Origin: Spartobacteria bacterium
GTDB taxonomy: Bacteria; Verrucomicrobiota; Verrucomicrobiia; Chthoniobacterales; UBA6821
DNA: 37,421 bases
Assembly: GCA_947482345.1 (NCBI GenBank)
Contig: CANKJN010000010.1
Coordinates: forward strand, 1-37,421
Direction: 5' to 3'
Shown: positions 7,979 to 15,141 of the stretch, in pieces
Position numbering within the stretch: the first letter of the stretch is position 1
Layout of the letters: each line of letters opens with the position of its first letter
Notes under the pieces: generated by a model
What the model saw: only the letters and a program-made list of their open reading frames with translations
What the model was told of the DNA's origin: nothing
Databases searched by the model: none
Program-made: the position numbers and the translations under genes

Positions 7979-8060
7979 AAGCCGCTGGGAAGCGGCGCGG
8001 TAGACTACGACGCAGTCGTAGCCCCAACGGGGCGGCACGGCTTTGCGGGAGCAAAGTGCC
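7979..8060. repeat. Four-hairpin structured repeat, unit 2
   Basis: Same architecture as unit 1: GCCGCT-GGGA-AGCGGC (7981-7996), CTACGAC-GCA-GTCGTAG (8005-8021), CCCC-AAC-GGGG (8022-8032) and GGCA...CTTTGC-GGGA-GCAAAG-TGCC (8034-8060). Stems 1, 2 and 4 differ from unit 1 on both sides in a compensating way. Loops are mostly GGGA or GNA on the plus strand, while both neighbouring genes are on the minus strand. Confidence 0.72.
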
Positions 8061-8094
8061 GTCAAACCTGAGACGTGAAACCCACAACAGGATC

Positions 8095-8538
8095 CTATCC
8101 CTCGACTTCGATGCGCTTGGCGTCGTTCCAGAGATCCTCGAGTCCGTAGAGGCCACGCTTCTCGGTATGGAAGATGTGAACGATCACACTTCCGTAATCG
8201 ATGATGACCCATTGGCTCGCGGGGAATCCATCCTCGGCGGTCGGACACTGGCCGGTGGCCTCGCGGACCTTCTCGCGGATCGATCCGGCGATCGCCTTGA
8301 GTTGGGGTTCGGAGGTTCCCGAGGCGATCACGAAGAAATCGGTGAAGCTTGAGATCCCACGCATGTCGAGGATCACGACATCCTCGGCTTTCTTATCGAG
8401 GGCACCCTCCGCGCAGAGACGGGCAAACGACTCCTCGGGATCGATCGCGACAGCCAGTGCCTTCTTGACGGGCTTGGCCTTAGCAGAGGTGGCTTTGGAG
8501 GCGGCTTTGGATGCGGAGGCGGGCTTAGAGGTGGCCAT
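8095..8538 (-). CDS. rsfS: Ribosomal silencing factor RsfS with a Lys/Ala-rich N-terminal tail
   Basis: RsfS binds ribosomal protein uL14 on the large subunit and blocks subunit joining when nutrients are short. The domain starts near residue 35 and carries the family signature KKAEDVVILDMRGISSFTDFFVIASG, the GTSEPQLKAIAGSIREKV helix and the C-terminal WVIIDYGSVIVHIFHTEKRGLYGLEDLW block. A tail of about 30 residues made of Ala, Lys and Ser (ATSKPASASKAASKATSAK) precedes it and is not part of the usual family. The gene overlaps the 3' end of nadD by 14 nt; nadD-rsfS is a widely conserved pair. Confidence 0.94.
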   Translation of the reverse strand: MATSKPASASKAASKATSAKAKPVKKALAVAIDPEESFARLCAEGALDKKAEDVVILDMRGISSFTDFFVIASGTSEPQLKAIAGSIREKVREATGQCPTAEDGFPASQWVIIDYGSVIVHIFHTEKRGLYGLEDLWNDAKRIEVEG

Positions 8539-9145
8539 GTGAGGAAGCGGGGCGGTAGGGAGCCTGAGTCATGATCAGCTCATATACCTGCTCGGGAACC
8601 ATAAAGCGAATGGAAAGCCCCCGTGCGGCGCGATCCCTGATCTCTGTCGAGGAGAGATCAATCCGACGGCGCACGACGGGAAAGCCGCAAGCAGCGACCG
8701 CATCGCCCCCCTTGCCACGGTCGAGCACTGCGAAATCAACGAGATTCATCAACTCCCCGATCTCGTGCCAGTTGGGGAGATCGGCGAGATTGTCGGCTCC
8801 GATCAGGAAGAGAAAGCGGACCCCGGGATGATCGCCGAGCAGGGAGCGGACAGTCTCGATCGTGTAGGAGGGGCCGTTACGGCGGAGTTCACGGTCATCC
8901 ACGGAGAATCGCGGCTCATCCGCCGTGGCTAGTCGAAGCATCGCTAGACGGGCTTCCGGAGATGCTCCGGGAGGATGATCCTGCTTGAACGGGGAAACTC
9001 CGGCAGGAATGAAGATGATCCTGTCGAGATCGAGTTCCTCAAGAGCCGCCTCGGCCAGAATCAGATGGCCGAGATGAACGGGATCAAAGGTCCCTCCAAA
9101 AAGCCCCACCCGCTCCACATGCCCAGGGATTCTCTTTGCATTCAT
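8525..9145 (-). CDS. nadD: Nicotinate-nucleotide adenylyltransferase NadD
   Basis: NadD joins nicotinate mononucleotide and ATP to make deamido-NAD in the cytoplasm, a step shared by NAD synthesis and salvage. The 206-aa protein has the nucleotidyltransferase motif GGTFDPVHLGH (residues 17-27), the FIPAGVSPFK segment, FLIGADNLADLPNWHE and the C-terminal DLSSTEIRDR motif that corresponds to the ISxTxxR of this superfamily. The ATG at 9145 is followed directly by conserved sequence. nadB in the same window makes the first intermediate of this pathway, and CinA feeds NaMN to it, though these genes are not in one operon. Confidence 0.95.
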   Translation of the reverse strand: MNAKRIPGHVERVGLFGGTFDPVHLGHLILAEAALEELDLDRIIFIPAGVSPFKQDHPPGASPEARLAMLRLATADEPRFSVDDRELRRNGPSYTIETVRSLLGDHPGVRFLFLIGADNLADLPNWHEIGELMNLVDFAVLDRGKGGDAVAACGFPVVRRRIDLSSTEIRDRAARGLSIRFMVPEQVYELIMTQAPYRPASSHGHL

Positions 9146-9182
9146 GGAGTTTCAATCGGGTTCTGTCCCTTCTGATTGTTCC

Positions 9183-9210
9183 TTTCAGTCTTCAGCCTTC
9201 AGCCTTCAGT
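9183..9210. repeat. CTTCAGC-type heptamer array between namZ-like and nadD
   Basis: TTTCAGT is followed by CTTCAGC, CTTCAGC and CTTCAGT in tandem, then CTAAACC. The same CTTCAGTCTAAACC string occurs in reverse orientation at about 23690-23710. Confidence 0.8.
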
Positions 9211-9218
9211 CTAAACCA

Positions 9219-10412
9219 CTAATAAAGCAGAAAAGGCTGCCTCTCCGCGCGGAAGCGGGAGAGGAAAGGCTGCCATGAAGCCACGATCTGCTCCGGTCTC
9301 TTGGTAGCCAGATCCCGACGGATCGAGTCACTGCCGTAGACCTTGTAAAAAAGGTTCATCATCCCGGCATTGGCCTTCGTGAAGATCAGGCCGTGCGACT
9401 GCCTGTTGCACTCGGCGAGGGTGTAGAGGGCGGCGGCGCAGAGATCGCCGCCACCGTCGGGATTGGCATGGAAGACGACCCCGGGACCGGAGGGTGTCGG
9501 GACGGGATCCACTCCGATTCCGGAACACTTGGCGCGGAGATAGGAGGTCAACTGCGGCTTGATCCAACTAGCCCCCAGGATCTGGAAGGCACGCGGTGAG
9601 AAGAGCCCGAGATCCAGCCCCCCGGCCAGACCACCCACCACACCCGTGATGACGTAGTAGTTCGGGGACATGGCCAGAGGGATATTCGGCGATGTCGGCA
9701 CCCAGCGCAGACCGGTCATCGGCCAGGTCATCGGGCGCGTCCATCCCCGCATCTTCACGACCTGAAGATTGGCCTTGGGACCCATCCACCCCTTGGCATT
9801 GGCCATCAGGGCGAGTTCGCCCATCGTCATGCCGTGGACGTAGGGGATCGGGAACTGCCCCACGAAGGAAATCCACTTCGGTTCGATCCCCATGCCCTCG
9901 ACGCGGTTGCCGCCAAGGGGATTGGGACGGTCCAGGATGACAAATTCCTTTCCCTGCTCGGCGCACGCCTGCAGGCACTTGCCCATCGTGCTGATGTAGG
10001 TGTAGCTGCGGCAACCGATATCCTGCATGTCGAAGACCAGCACATCGATCCCCGCGAGCATCTGAGGGGTCGGCTTCCGCGTGTCACCATAGAGCGACCA
10101 GGCGTTCAGTCCAGTGAGGGCATCCTTCCGGGAGCGGATCTCCACTCCCGCCTTCTCGGTCCCGTCGAGTCCGTGCTCCGGTGTATAGAGGGCGACCAGA
10201 TTGACATGCTTTTTGAGAATGAGTCGTGTCTTCTCACCGGCCGAGTTCACTCCGGTATGGTTGGTCACGAGCCCGACCCGCTTGCCGCGCAGCAGATCGA
10301 AGTTGTTCTTTTGCAGGACATCGATGCCAAGCTCCACGGCGTGTGCGGGGAGGGCCAAGGCTGACATGAGAAGAAGCAGGCAGGGAAGAATGCGGCGCAT
10401 GGGAAGAATCAT
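9219..10412 (-). CDS. namZ: DUF1343 protein, NamZ-like exo-beta-N-acetylmuramidase (GH171)
   Basis: The family includes Bacillus subtilis NamZ (YbbC), which removes N-acetylmuramic acid from the non-reducing end of peptidoglycan fragments. This protein has a signal peptide ending near AHA (residue 25), so it acts outside the cytoplasmic membrane. Family motifs visible are GKRVGLVTNHTGV (about 43-55), LYTPEHGLDG (75-84, with the conserved Glu-His), VFDMQDIGCRSYTYISTM and ILDRPNPLGGNRVEG, plus SPNIPLAMSPNYYVITG further on. Length (397 aa) is normal. It is divergent from a NagZ-like gene 37 bp away; in B. subtilis the two genes are also neighbours. An alternative start (10400, MRRILPCLL) would give a more usual signal peptide. 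Confidence 0.87.
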   Translation of the reverse strand: MILPMRRILPCLLLLMSALALPAHAVELGIDVLQKNNFDLLRGKRVGLVTNHTGVNSAGEKTRLILKKHVNLVALYTPEHGLDGTEKAGVEIRSRKDALTGLNAWSLYGDTRKPTPQMLAGIDVLVFDMQDIGCRSYTYISTMGKCLQACAEQGKEFVILDRPNPLGGNRVEGMGIEPKWISFVGQFPIPYVHGMTMGELALMANAKGWMGPKANLQVVKMRGWTRPMTWPMTGLRWVPTSPNIPLAMSPNYYVITGVVGGLAGGLDLGLFSPRAFQILGASWIKPQLTSYLRAKCSGIGVDPVPTPSGPGVVFHANPDGGGDLCAAALYTLAECNRQSHGLIFTKANAGMMNLFYKVYGSDSIRRDLATKRPEQIVASWQPFLSRFRAERQPFLLY

Positions 10413-10449
10413 TTCGTCAGGAGGAAGGGGTTCTGTTTCTCTGTAACCT

Positions 10450-11559
10450 ATGAAAAGCCCCTCCCACGGTCAACTGCTGCTCCTAGGTGTCCCCGGTTAC
10501 GAGATTGACGAGGCCTATGCAGATTTCGTCAGGCGCATCCAACCGGGAGGCTTCATCCTCTTCGGTCGTAACATCCAGACACCGGCCCAGCTTCGCGCCC
10601 TGACCGACAGACTCCGCGAACTCAGCGACATCGAGCCGATCATCACGATCGATCAGGAAGGGGGACGCGTCTCCCGCCTGAAGCTCCTTGGGAACGAGCC
10701 CCCTAATGCCCGCCAACTCCGCGACAAGGGGGATCTGGAACTCATCGCCTGCCACGGAGAGCTGACCGGACATCTGCTGCGGATCTTCGGATTCAACCTC
10801 GACCTCTGCCCCGTCCTCGACATCGCCTTTGACGACGAGGCCGACAACTCGCTGCGCGGCCGCTGCTACGGCACCACCGCCGATCAGGTTATCGAAATGG
10901 CCGGCGTCTTCAACCAAGCCCTGCGATCCACCGGAGTCCTCTCCTGCGGCAAGCACTTCCCCGGATACTCCTGCGCCTCCAGCGACCCCCACCACGAACT
11001 CTCCGCCCTCCCCCGCCCCCGCACCGAACTGGAGGCCCACGAACTGAAAGTCTTCCGCCGCTTCTGCACAGGGGAGAATCCCGTCGACAGCATGATGATC
11101 GGTCACATCGCCTTCAAGGAACTCGACCCCTCCGGCATGCCCGCATCACTCTCGCCAGCCGTCACCACGAAACTCCTGAGGGAGGAGATGGGATTCCAGG
11201 GGCTGGTCATGACCGACGACCTCGACATGGGAGCGATCCTGAATCACTACGGCTTCGACGAGATGATCCGCCTCGGACTTGCCTCGGGGAACGACCTCCT
11301 CATGATCTGCCACCGCACCGAGCTGGCCGAACAGGCCGCCAAGGTCCTTGAAAAATGCCCGGCCGAGCAGATCGACCGTGCGCTTGCCAACATCGCCGCC
11401 TTCAAGGCCAAGCTCCCTCCCCCGACCACCTTCACGGAGGAAAACTACAAGGCACTCGATCAGGGAGTCTGGGATCTGCGGGTCAATGTACTTGGAGCAG
11501 AGGAAGCCGCCAAGCGCAGCCCCGAGGATGGAAAGCGCTCCCCTGTGGAAGTTTATTGA
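10450..11559 (+). CDS. nagZ: Glycoside hydrolase family 3, NagZ-like beta-N-acetylhexosaminidase
   Basis: NagZ enzymes remove N-acetylglucosamine from GlcNAc-anhydroMurNAc or GlcNAc-MurNAc fragments. Visible motifs are GGFILFGRNI (about 33-42), TIDQEGGRVSRL (73-84), KHFPG (168-172) followed by the loop Asp-x-His (SDPHH, Asp179 and His181) that acts as the acid/base in NagZ, and the nucleophile motif TDDLDMGAI (Asp256). There is no signal peptide, so it is cytoplasmic. Length 369 aa fits single-domain NagZ. The neighbouring NamZ-like gene supports a role in cell-wall recycling. A GGAGGAAGGGG stretch lies upstream, but about 24 nt from the ATG, too far for a normal ribosome-binding site. Confidence 0.88.
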   Translation: MKSPSHGQLLLLGVPGYEIDEAYADFVRRIQPGGFILFGRNIQTPAQLRALTDRLRELSDIEPIITIDQEGGRVSRLKLLGNEPPNARQLRDKGDLELIACHGELTGHLLRIFGFNLDLCPVLDIAFDDEADNSLRGRCYGTTADQVIEMAGVFNQALRSTGVLSCGKHFPGYSCASSDPHHELSALPRPRTELEAHELKVFRRFCTGENPVDSMMIGHIAFKELDPSGMPASLSPAVTTKLLREEMGFQGLVMTDDLDMGAILNHYGFDEMIRLGLASGNDLLMICHRTELAEQAAKVLEKCPAEQIDRALANIAAFKAKLPPPTTFTEENYKALDQGVWDLRVNVLGAEEAAKRSPEDGKRSPVEVY

Positions 11560-11677
11560 TCGCACCCTTGGTGGTAGCCGGTGGAAGGTTGCAGCTCCCC
11601 TTCAGGATTTCCATGGGAACGTTCCATCCTATTACTCCAAGTAGAACCGCGGGACTTTTACCGCAAAAGATAATCCG

Positions 11678-12265
11678 TCAGTTGCCCAAAAGAGCGCTCT
11701 TCAGATCGGCAGCTACAGGCTTGGAGCCGAACCAGAGGCTTAGGAAGGATTTCTGGAACTCCCGTCCCGCGATCGTCCCCTTGAGGGTGCCCGAGTCATA
11801 CACGAGCGTGTTCGTCCCGACAAACTGAACCCGCTCCATGCCGCCGTTCTTGAGCGGACCGAACATCCCAATGAATGCATCGCGGTCCCTCTCATAGCCC
11901 GGATAGGTGTAGGAGACGCTCTGGGCAAACTGAGAACTCCAGGCACGCGTCACATCGGATTGACCGACAATCCGCAAGAAGGTGAAATCAAACTGAATCG
12001 GTCCCGGGGATGCCGTCACCGCGGAGGCTGAGCGAAGCGGCTCAGGAGCATAGAACGCCGCCACATAGATCTTGATCGGCACCATCACCAGGGAAAACGT
12101 CCGCAATCCCGCCCCGTTGAGCTGGAGGGGTTGACCAGCCACCTGAACGTTCGAAGGCACTGTCACTCCCTGGATCTGCAAGGCATAGGAAGAGGAGATA
12201 GTGAATGTGAGTATGAAAAGGGAGAGGATGAACAACCTTGAGGGGAGGAAAGGGTAATGCTTCAT
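11678..12265 (-). CDS. Exported chalcone-isomerase-like protein
   Basis: The 195-aa protein has a signal peptide (cleavage after SSSYA, about residue 28) and the pattern of the bacterial chalcone-isomerase-like family (PF16036): GVTVPSNVQVAGQPLQLNGAG, then VPIKIYVAAFYAPEP, then a region ending DSGTLKGTIAGREFQKSFLSLWFG. Bacterial members are not shown to act on flavonoids and probably bind lipid-like ligands in the periplasm (inference). I chose the third start (ATG at 12265) because AGGG lies 7 nt before it; GTG 12271 and ATG 12268 are alternatives. It converges on the NagZ-like gene with 118 bp between the stops. Confidence 0.8.
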   Translation of the reverse strand: MKHYPFLPSRLFILSLFILTFTISSSYALQIQGVTVPSNVQVAGQPLQLNGAGLRTFSLVMVPIKIYVAAFYAPEPLRSASAVTASPGPIQFDFTFLRIVGQSDVTRAWSSQFAQSVSYTYPGYERDRDAFIGMFGPLKNGGMERVQFVGTNTLVYDSGTLKGTIAGREFQKSFLSLWFGSKPVAADLKSALLGN

Positions 12266-12440
12266 CATCACACCCTGACATCGTATTGGATCAGCGGCAA
12301 TACCTACGCGGCAGACCGACTGATGAGAAACGATTCCAAGACACGGGGAGAAACTGCGTGGCTACAGGGATTGTAACATAGAAAGGGCTGTGCGGGGCTT
12401 CGTGCTTTGCTTGCCCAATCATTGCTTCGCTTTTGCCGCG

Positions 12441-12481
12441 GCTTATCGCAACGGCCCCTGTCCGATATAATCAGAGGTTCC
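12441..12481 (-). repeat. Degenerate end of the 274-bp element family, reversed
   Basis: Read on the minus strand from 12481 this begins GGAACCTCTGATTATATCGG and continues CAGGGGCCGTTGCGATAAG. It matches the left end of the 274-bp element (GGAAGCGCTGATTAAATCGC ATAGAGGCCGTTGCGGGAAG) with about 10 differences in 40 nt. Similarity fades after that, so it is either a decayed copy or the end of a related element. Confidence 0.55.
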
Positions 12482-12523
12482 CGAATTCAGTTTTTTATAA
12501 CGACTTTATTAATCGCTATTCAC

Positions 12524-12551
12524 TTGACGACAAGTAAATCGCCTGTAGATG
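12524..12551 (+). promoter_or_regulatory. Candidate sigma-70 promoter for the small lipoprotein gene
   Basis: TTGACG (12524-12529) and TAGATG (12546-12551) are 16 bp apart, 29 bp before the ATG at 12580, with A+T-rich DNA upstream (TTTTTTATAACGACTTTATTAATCG). The -10 match is modest. Confidence 0.35.
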
Positions 12552-12579
12552 TAATGGCTGTTGAGGATAAAATTCACCC

Positions 12580-12903
12580 ATGAAACAAACCGCAGCTGCT
12601 GTGATTCTCATCCTCTCATCGGCAATCACAGGATGCAGCTCTGCGGCAAAGAAATCACAAAAAACCGACAGACCGCAGAGCAGCAAGGGCAAGATTCCGT
12701 TGACCGCTGTGCCAAACGCGGCGCTCACGTCGGTCGACCAACACGTTCCCGGAATTTACCTCCACACAGCCTACCTCAGTCAGCATGGAAATCACAAAGT
12801 GTACGAACTCAAAGGCCTTTCCAATTTCACTGATTATCAAATCACCGTGACTTCCGAAGGCCACATCCTGGATGTCGATCAGGACAGTTCACTCTCAGAC
12901 TAA
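12580..12903 (+). CDS. Small predicted lipoprotein (107 aa), function unknown
   Basis: The N terminus is a lipoprotein signal with the lipobox AITGC (Cys19), so the mature protein should be lipid-anchored in the envelope. After a Lys/Ser-rich linker the C-terminal half (VYELKGLSNFTDYQITVTSEGHILDVDQD) resembles one repeat of PepSY-like domains, in which a strand with a Glu-x-x-Gly pattern is followed by a second strand ending in a Val-Asp; this is a weak, pattern-based suggestion. GAGGA (about 12564-12568) lies 11 nt before the ATG. It precedes the sulfate-binding protein gene by 35 bp and may share its transcript. Confidence 0.7.
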   Translation: MKQTAAAVILILSSAITGCSSAAKKSQKTDRPQSSKGKIPLTAVPNAALTSVDQHVPGIYLHTAYLSQHGNHKVYELKGLSNFTDYQITVTSEGHILDVDQDSSLSD

Positions 12904-12938
12904 AACCACCCGAACATTTCAGAAACAAACCTTCAGCC

Positions 12939-13973
12939 ATGATCACCTCACGCTCCATGACCCTTGCACTGACGCTGCTAGGAACCCTCGCTATCAACTC
13001 ACTCAAGGCCGAAGTCTCGCTCCTGAATGTGAGCTACGACCCGACCCGTGAACTCTACACGGAGTTCAACAAGGCCTTTGCAAAGCACTGGAAGGCGCAA
13101 TCAGGAGAGGATGTGAAGATCGCCACCTCCCATGGCGGATCCGGCTCTCAGTCTCGACTGATCCAGGATGGCAGCGACGCCGACGTGGCAACGCTGGCCC
13201 TTGCCTACGACATCGACGCCATCCATGAGAAGGGAAGCACCGGAGCCTTGGACAAGCCACTCATCCCGAAGGATTGGCAGTCCCGCCTCCCCCACAACAG
13301 CTCCCCCTACACCTCAACGATCGTCTTCCTGGTCCGGAAGGGAAACCCGAAGAACATCAAGGACTGGGATGACCTGACACGCGACGACGTCTCCGTCGTG
13401 ACCCCGAACCCCAAGACGGGCGGCGGCGCCCGCTGGAATTTCCTCGCAGCATGGGCATATGCCAAGAAGAAGTTTGCAGGGGACGAGACACAGATCCGCG
13501 ACTTTGTGGGAAAGGTTTACAGGAACGCCCTGAAGAACGGTCTCCCGGCAGCAGCCCGCGCGGGCACCATCGCCTTCACGGAACGAAAGCTGGGCGATGT
13601 CTCCATCTCCTGGGAGAACGAGGCGCTACTCTTGAAGTCCAAGAACGGCGGAGAATACGAGATCGTGACTCCCTCCGTCAGCATCCTGGCGGAACCCCCC
13701 GTGACGGTGATCGACGCCAATGTGGATGCGAAGAACACGCGCAAACAGGCGACGGCTTACCTTGAGTATCTCTACAGCCCCGAGGGACAGGATATCATCG
13801 GCAGGAATTTCTATCGTCCCGTGGATCCTTCCGCAAAGGCCAAGTATGCAGGCCAGTTCAAGGAAATCGATCTGGTCACCATCGCCGACTTCGGCGGCTG
13901 GTCCAAGGCCCAGAAGACATTCTTCGACGACCGGGGTCTCTTTGACCAGATCATCAAGGGAATCAAGAGGTAG
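12939..13973 (+). CDS. sbp: Sulfate/thiosulfate-binding periplasmic protein
   Basis: This is the solute-binding part of an ABC importer for sulfate (or thiosulfate). A signal peptide ends near LKA (residue 24). The mature N terminus VSLLNVSYDPTRELYTEFN, the binding-site segment TSHGGSGSQSR, GNPKNIKDWDDL, VVTPNPKTGGGARWNFL and the C-terminal LYSPEGQDIIGRNFYRP are hallmarks of the Sbp/CysP family; 344 aa is the usual size. A second in-frame ATG at 12957 would shorten the signal peptide. The membrane and ATPase genes follow at 15142-17750, after an unrelated hydrolase gene and a repeat-rich gap. Confidence 0.94.
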   Translation: MITSRSMTLALTLLGTLAINSLKAEVSLLNVSYDPTRELYTEFNKAFAKHWKAQSGEDVKIATSHGGSGSQSRLIQDGSDADVATLALAYDIDAIHEKGSTGALDKPLIPKDWQSRLPHNSSPYTSTIVFLVRKGNPKNIKDWDDLTRDDVSVVTPNPKTGGGARWNFLAAWAYAKKKFAGDETQIRDFVGKVYRNALKNGLPAAARAGTIAFTERKLGDVSISWENEALLLKSKNGGEYEIVTPSVSILAEPPVTVIDANVDAKNTRKQATAYLEYLYSPEGQDIIGRNFYRPVDPSAKAKYAGQFKEIDLVTIADFGGWSKAQKTFFDDRGLFDQIIKGIKR

Positions 13974-13986
13974 CCTCCGAACGGCT

Positions 13987-14814
13987 GTGGCACTTCGATC
14001 AATACCGATTGCGACGACGGGCGGTGAATCCCGGACGGATTCCCTCAATCAGCGCATTGGCCATCGTTCCACTTCGATCCTCCGCTACGGGGACCAGCTT
14101 GCGGGCCGCAGCCGAGCCATCGATGCCGGGCATGTGCGCGATGCGTCCGGGAAGAGACATCTCCCGCGCTACCGCTGGTCCGATCCCGCCTCCACGCCTT
14201 CCTACAGGATCGGAATCTTCGCTGGAATCCATGGCGACGAGCACTCGGGAGTGATCGCCGCCCTGCAACTTCTGCACCATCTGGAGCTCCATCCGATGAT
14301 CGGCCGCTTCCACGAACTCTTCATTTATCCGGTCTGCAATCCCTGGGGATTCGATCAAGGTCTCCGCGAGGGTGCTTCGGGCCGTGATCTCAACCGGCTT
14401 TTCTGGCAGGAGGAGGCGGAAGTCCTGCTGATCGAACAGGAACTCCGGGCCAAGCGCTTCGACGGCATCATCGCGCTCCACACCGACGACACCAGCGAGG
14501 GAATCTACGGTTATGTGAACGGCAGCACTCTTACCCGACACCTGCTCGAGCCCTCACTGGATGCAGCCTCCTCGATCCTGCCGCGCGATCACCGCCCCGA
14601 GATCGACACCCATCCGGCGGAACGCTCGATCATCACCGGCGGCTACACCGGGATTCTCTCGGCACCGCCGGATCAACATCCAAAACCCTTCGAGATCGTC
14701 TTCGAGACCCCCCATCTGGCGCCGCTTGGCAGACAGGTTGAGGCCCATATGGCCGCCGTGAAGGAGATTCTGAGGATTTTCCCCCAGATCAGTTCCCAGG
14801 GGATGGATATCTAA
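13987..14814 (+). CDS. M14-like zinc hydrolase (succinylglutamate desuccinylase/aspartoacylase type)
   Basis: The 275-aa protein has the metal and catalytic pattern of the AstE/AspA branch of M14 metallopeptidases: IFAGIHGDEHSG gives His82 and Glu85 as zinc ligands, GRDLNRLFW supplies the conserved Asn-Arg (about 135-136), a third ligand His165 lies in IALHTDD, and FETPH (Glu240) fits the catalytic Glu. These enzymes cleave an amide bond next to a carboxylate; the actual substrate is not predictable. No ATG is usable, so I chose the GTG at 13987, 13 nt after the sbp stop; the frame upstream of that lies within sbp. Its place between sbp and cysT suggests co-transcription with sbp, but no functional link is known. 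Confidence 0.78.
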   Translation: MALRSIPIATTGGESRTDSLNQRIGHRSTSILRYGDQLAGRSRAIDAGHVRDASGKRHLPRYRWSDPASTPSYRIGIFAGIHGDEHSGVIAALQLLHHLELHPMIGRFHELFIYPVCNPWGFDQGLREGASGRDLNRLFWQEEAEVLLIEQELRAKRFDGIIALHTDDTSEGIYGYVNGSTLTRHLLEPSLDAASSILPRDHRPEIDTHPAERSIITGGYTGILSAPPDQHPKPFEIVFETPHLAPLGRQVEAHMAAVKEILRIFPQISSQGMDI

Positions 14815-15141
14815 TACGGCTTCTCGCTATTTGGAGTGGGTGGATATGAGATTTCTCCCGCAGTGGCGCCAAGATGCAGAGAAAGGATTAAGGCACAGGG
14901 ATCCGTAACGGATGCGAAGCAACGACCGGGCTAGCCAAGGGGATAAAGGGGATTGTAAGAAAGGCATGGCAGTCTCAGGTCGTCCTCGGGAACAAGACTT
15001 GGTTCTGAACATCCCTTTTATCCCCTTCATCCCTGTAAAAACTTTCATGCATCTCTATCCCTGTTTTGCTTGCCTGGCTTTGCCTTCAAAAGACGACTGG
15101 CTTTCCCGTTGTTTTACGGCATTATTTTCGCCTGCTTCGCC
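14815..15141. other. Gene-free stretch between the M14-like gene and cysT
   Basis: No gene was seen. Most of the stretch is an inverted-repeat element (14895-15036), listed separately. The last 100 bp before cysT are ordinary sequence without an evident ribosome-binding site. Confidence 0.55.
14895..15036. repeat. Inverted-repeat element with a nested insertion in the left arm
   Basis: The right arm ATCCCTTTTATCCCCTTCAT plus CCCTGT (15011-15036) is complementary to ACAGGGAT (14895-14902) and AAGGGGATAAAGGGGAT (14937-14953). Between those two halves of the left arm sit about 34 extra nt (14903-14936) containing AACGGATGCGAAGCAACG (14907-14924), an 18-mer that also occurs at 28811-28828. Confidence 0.65.

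Larger units (their letters stand above)
12266..12579. other. Gene-free stretch with an element remnant and a promoter candidate
   Basis: Between the chalcone-isomerase-like gene and the small lipoprotein gene there is no reading frame of note. The stretch contains a reversed end of the 274-bp element family (12441-12481) and, beyond it, an A+T-rich part with a sigma-70-like promoter candidate. Confidence 0.6.

Noticed and set aside
12399-12460. GC-rich stretch before the small lipoprotein gene considered as an ncRNA gene
   Set aside because: Only the last 40 nt resemble anything (an element end); no promoter or terminator brackets it.
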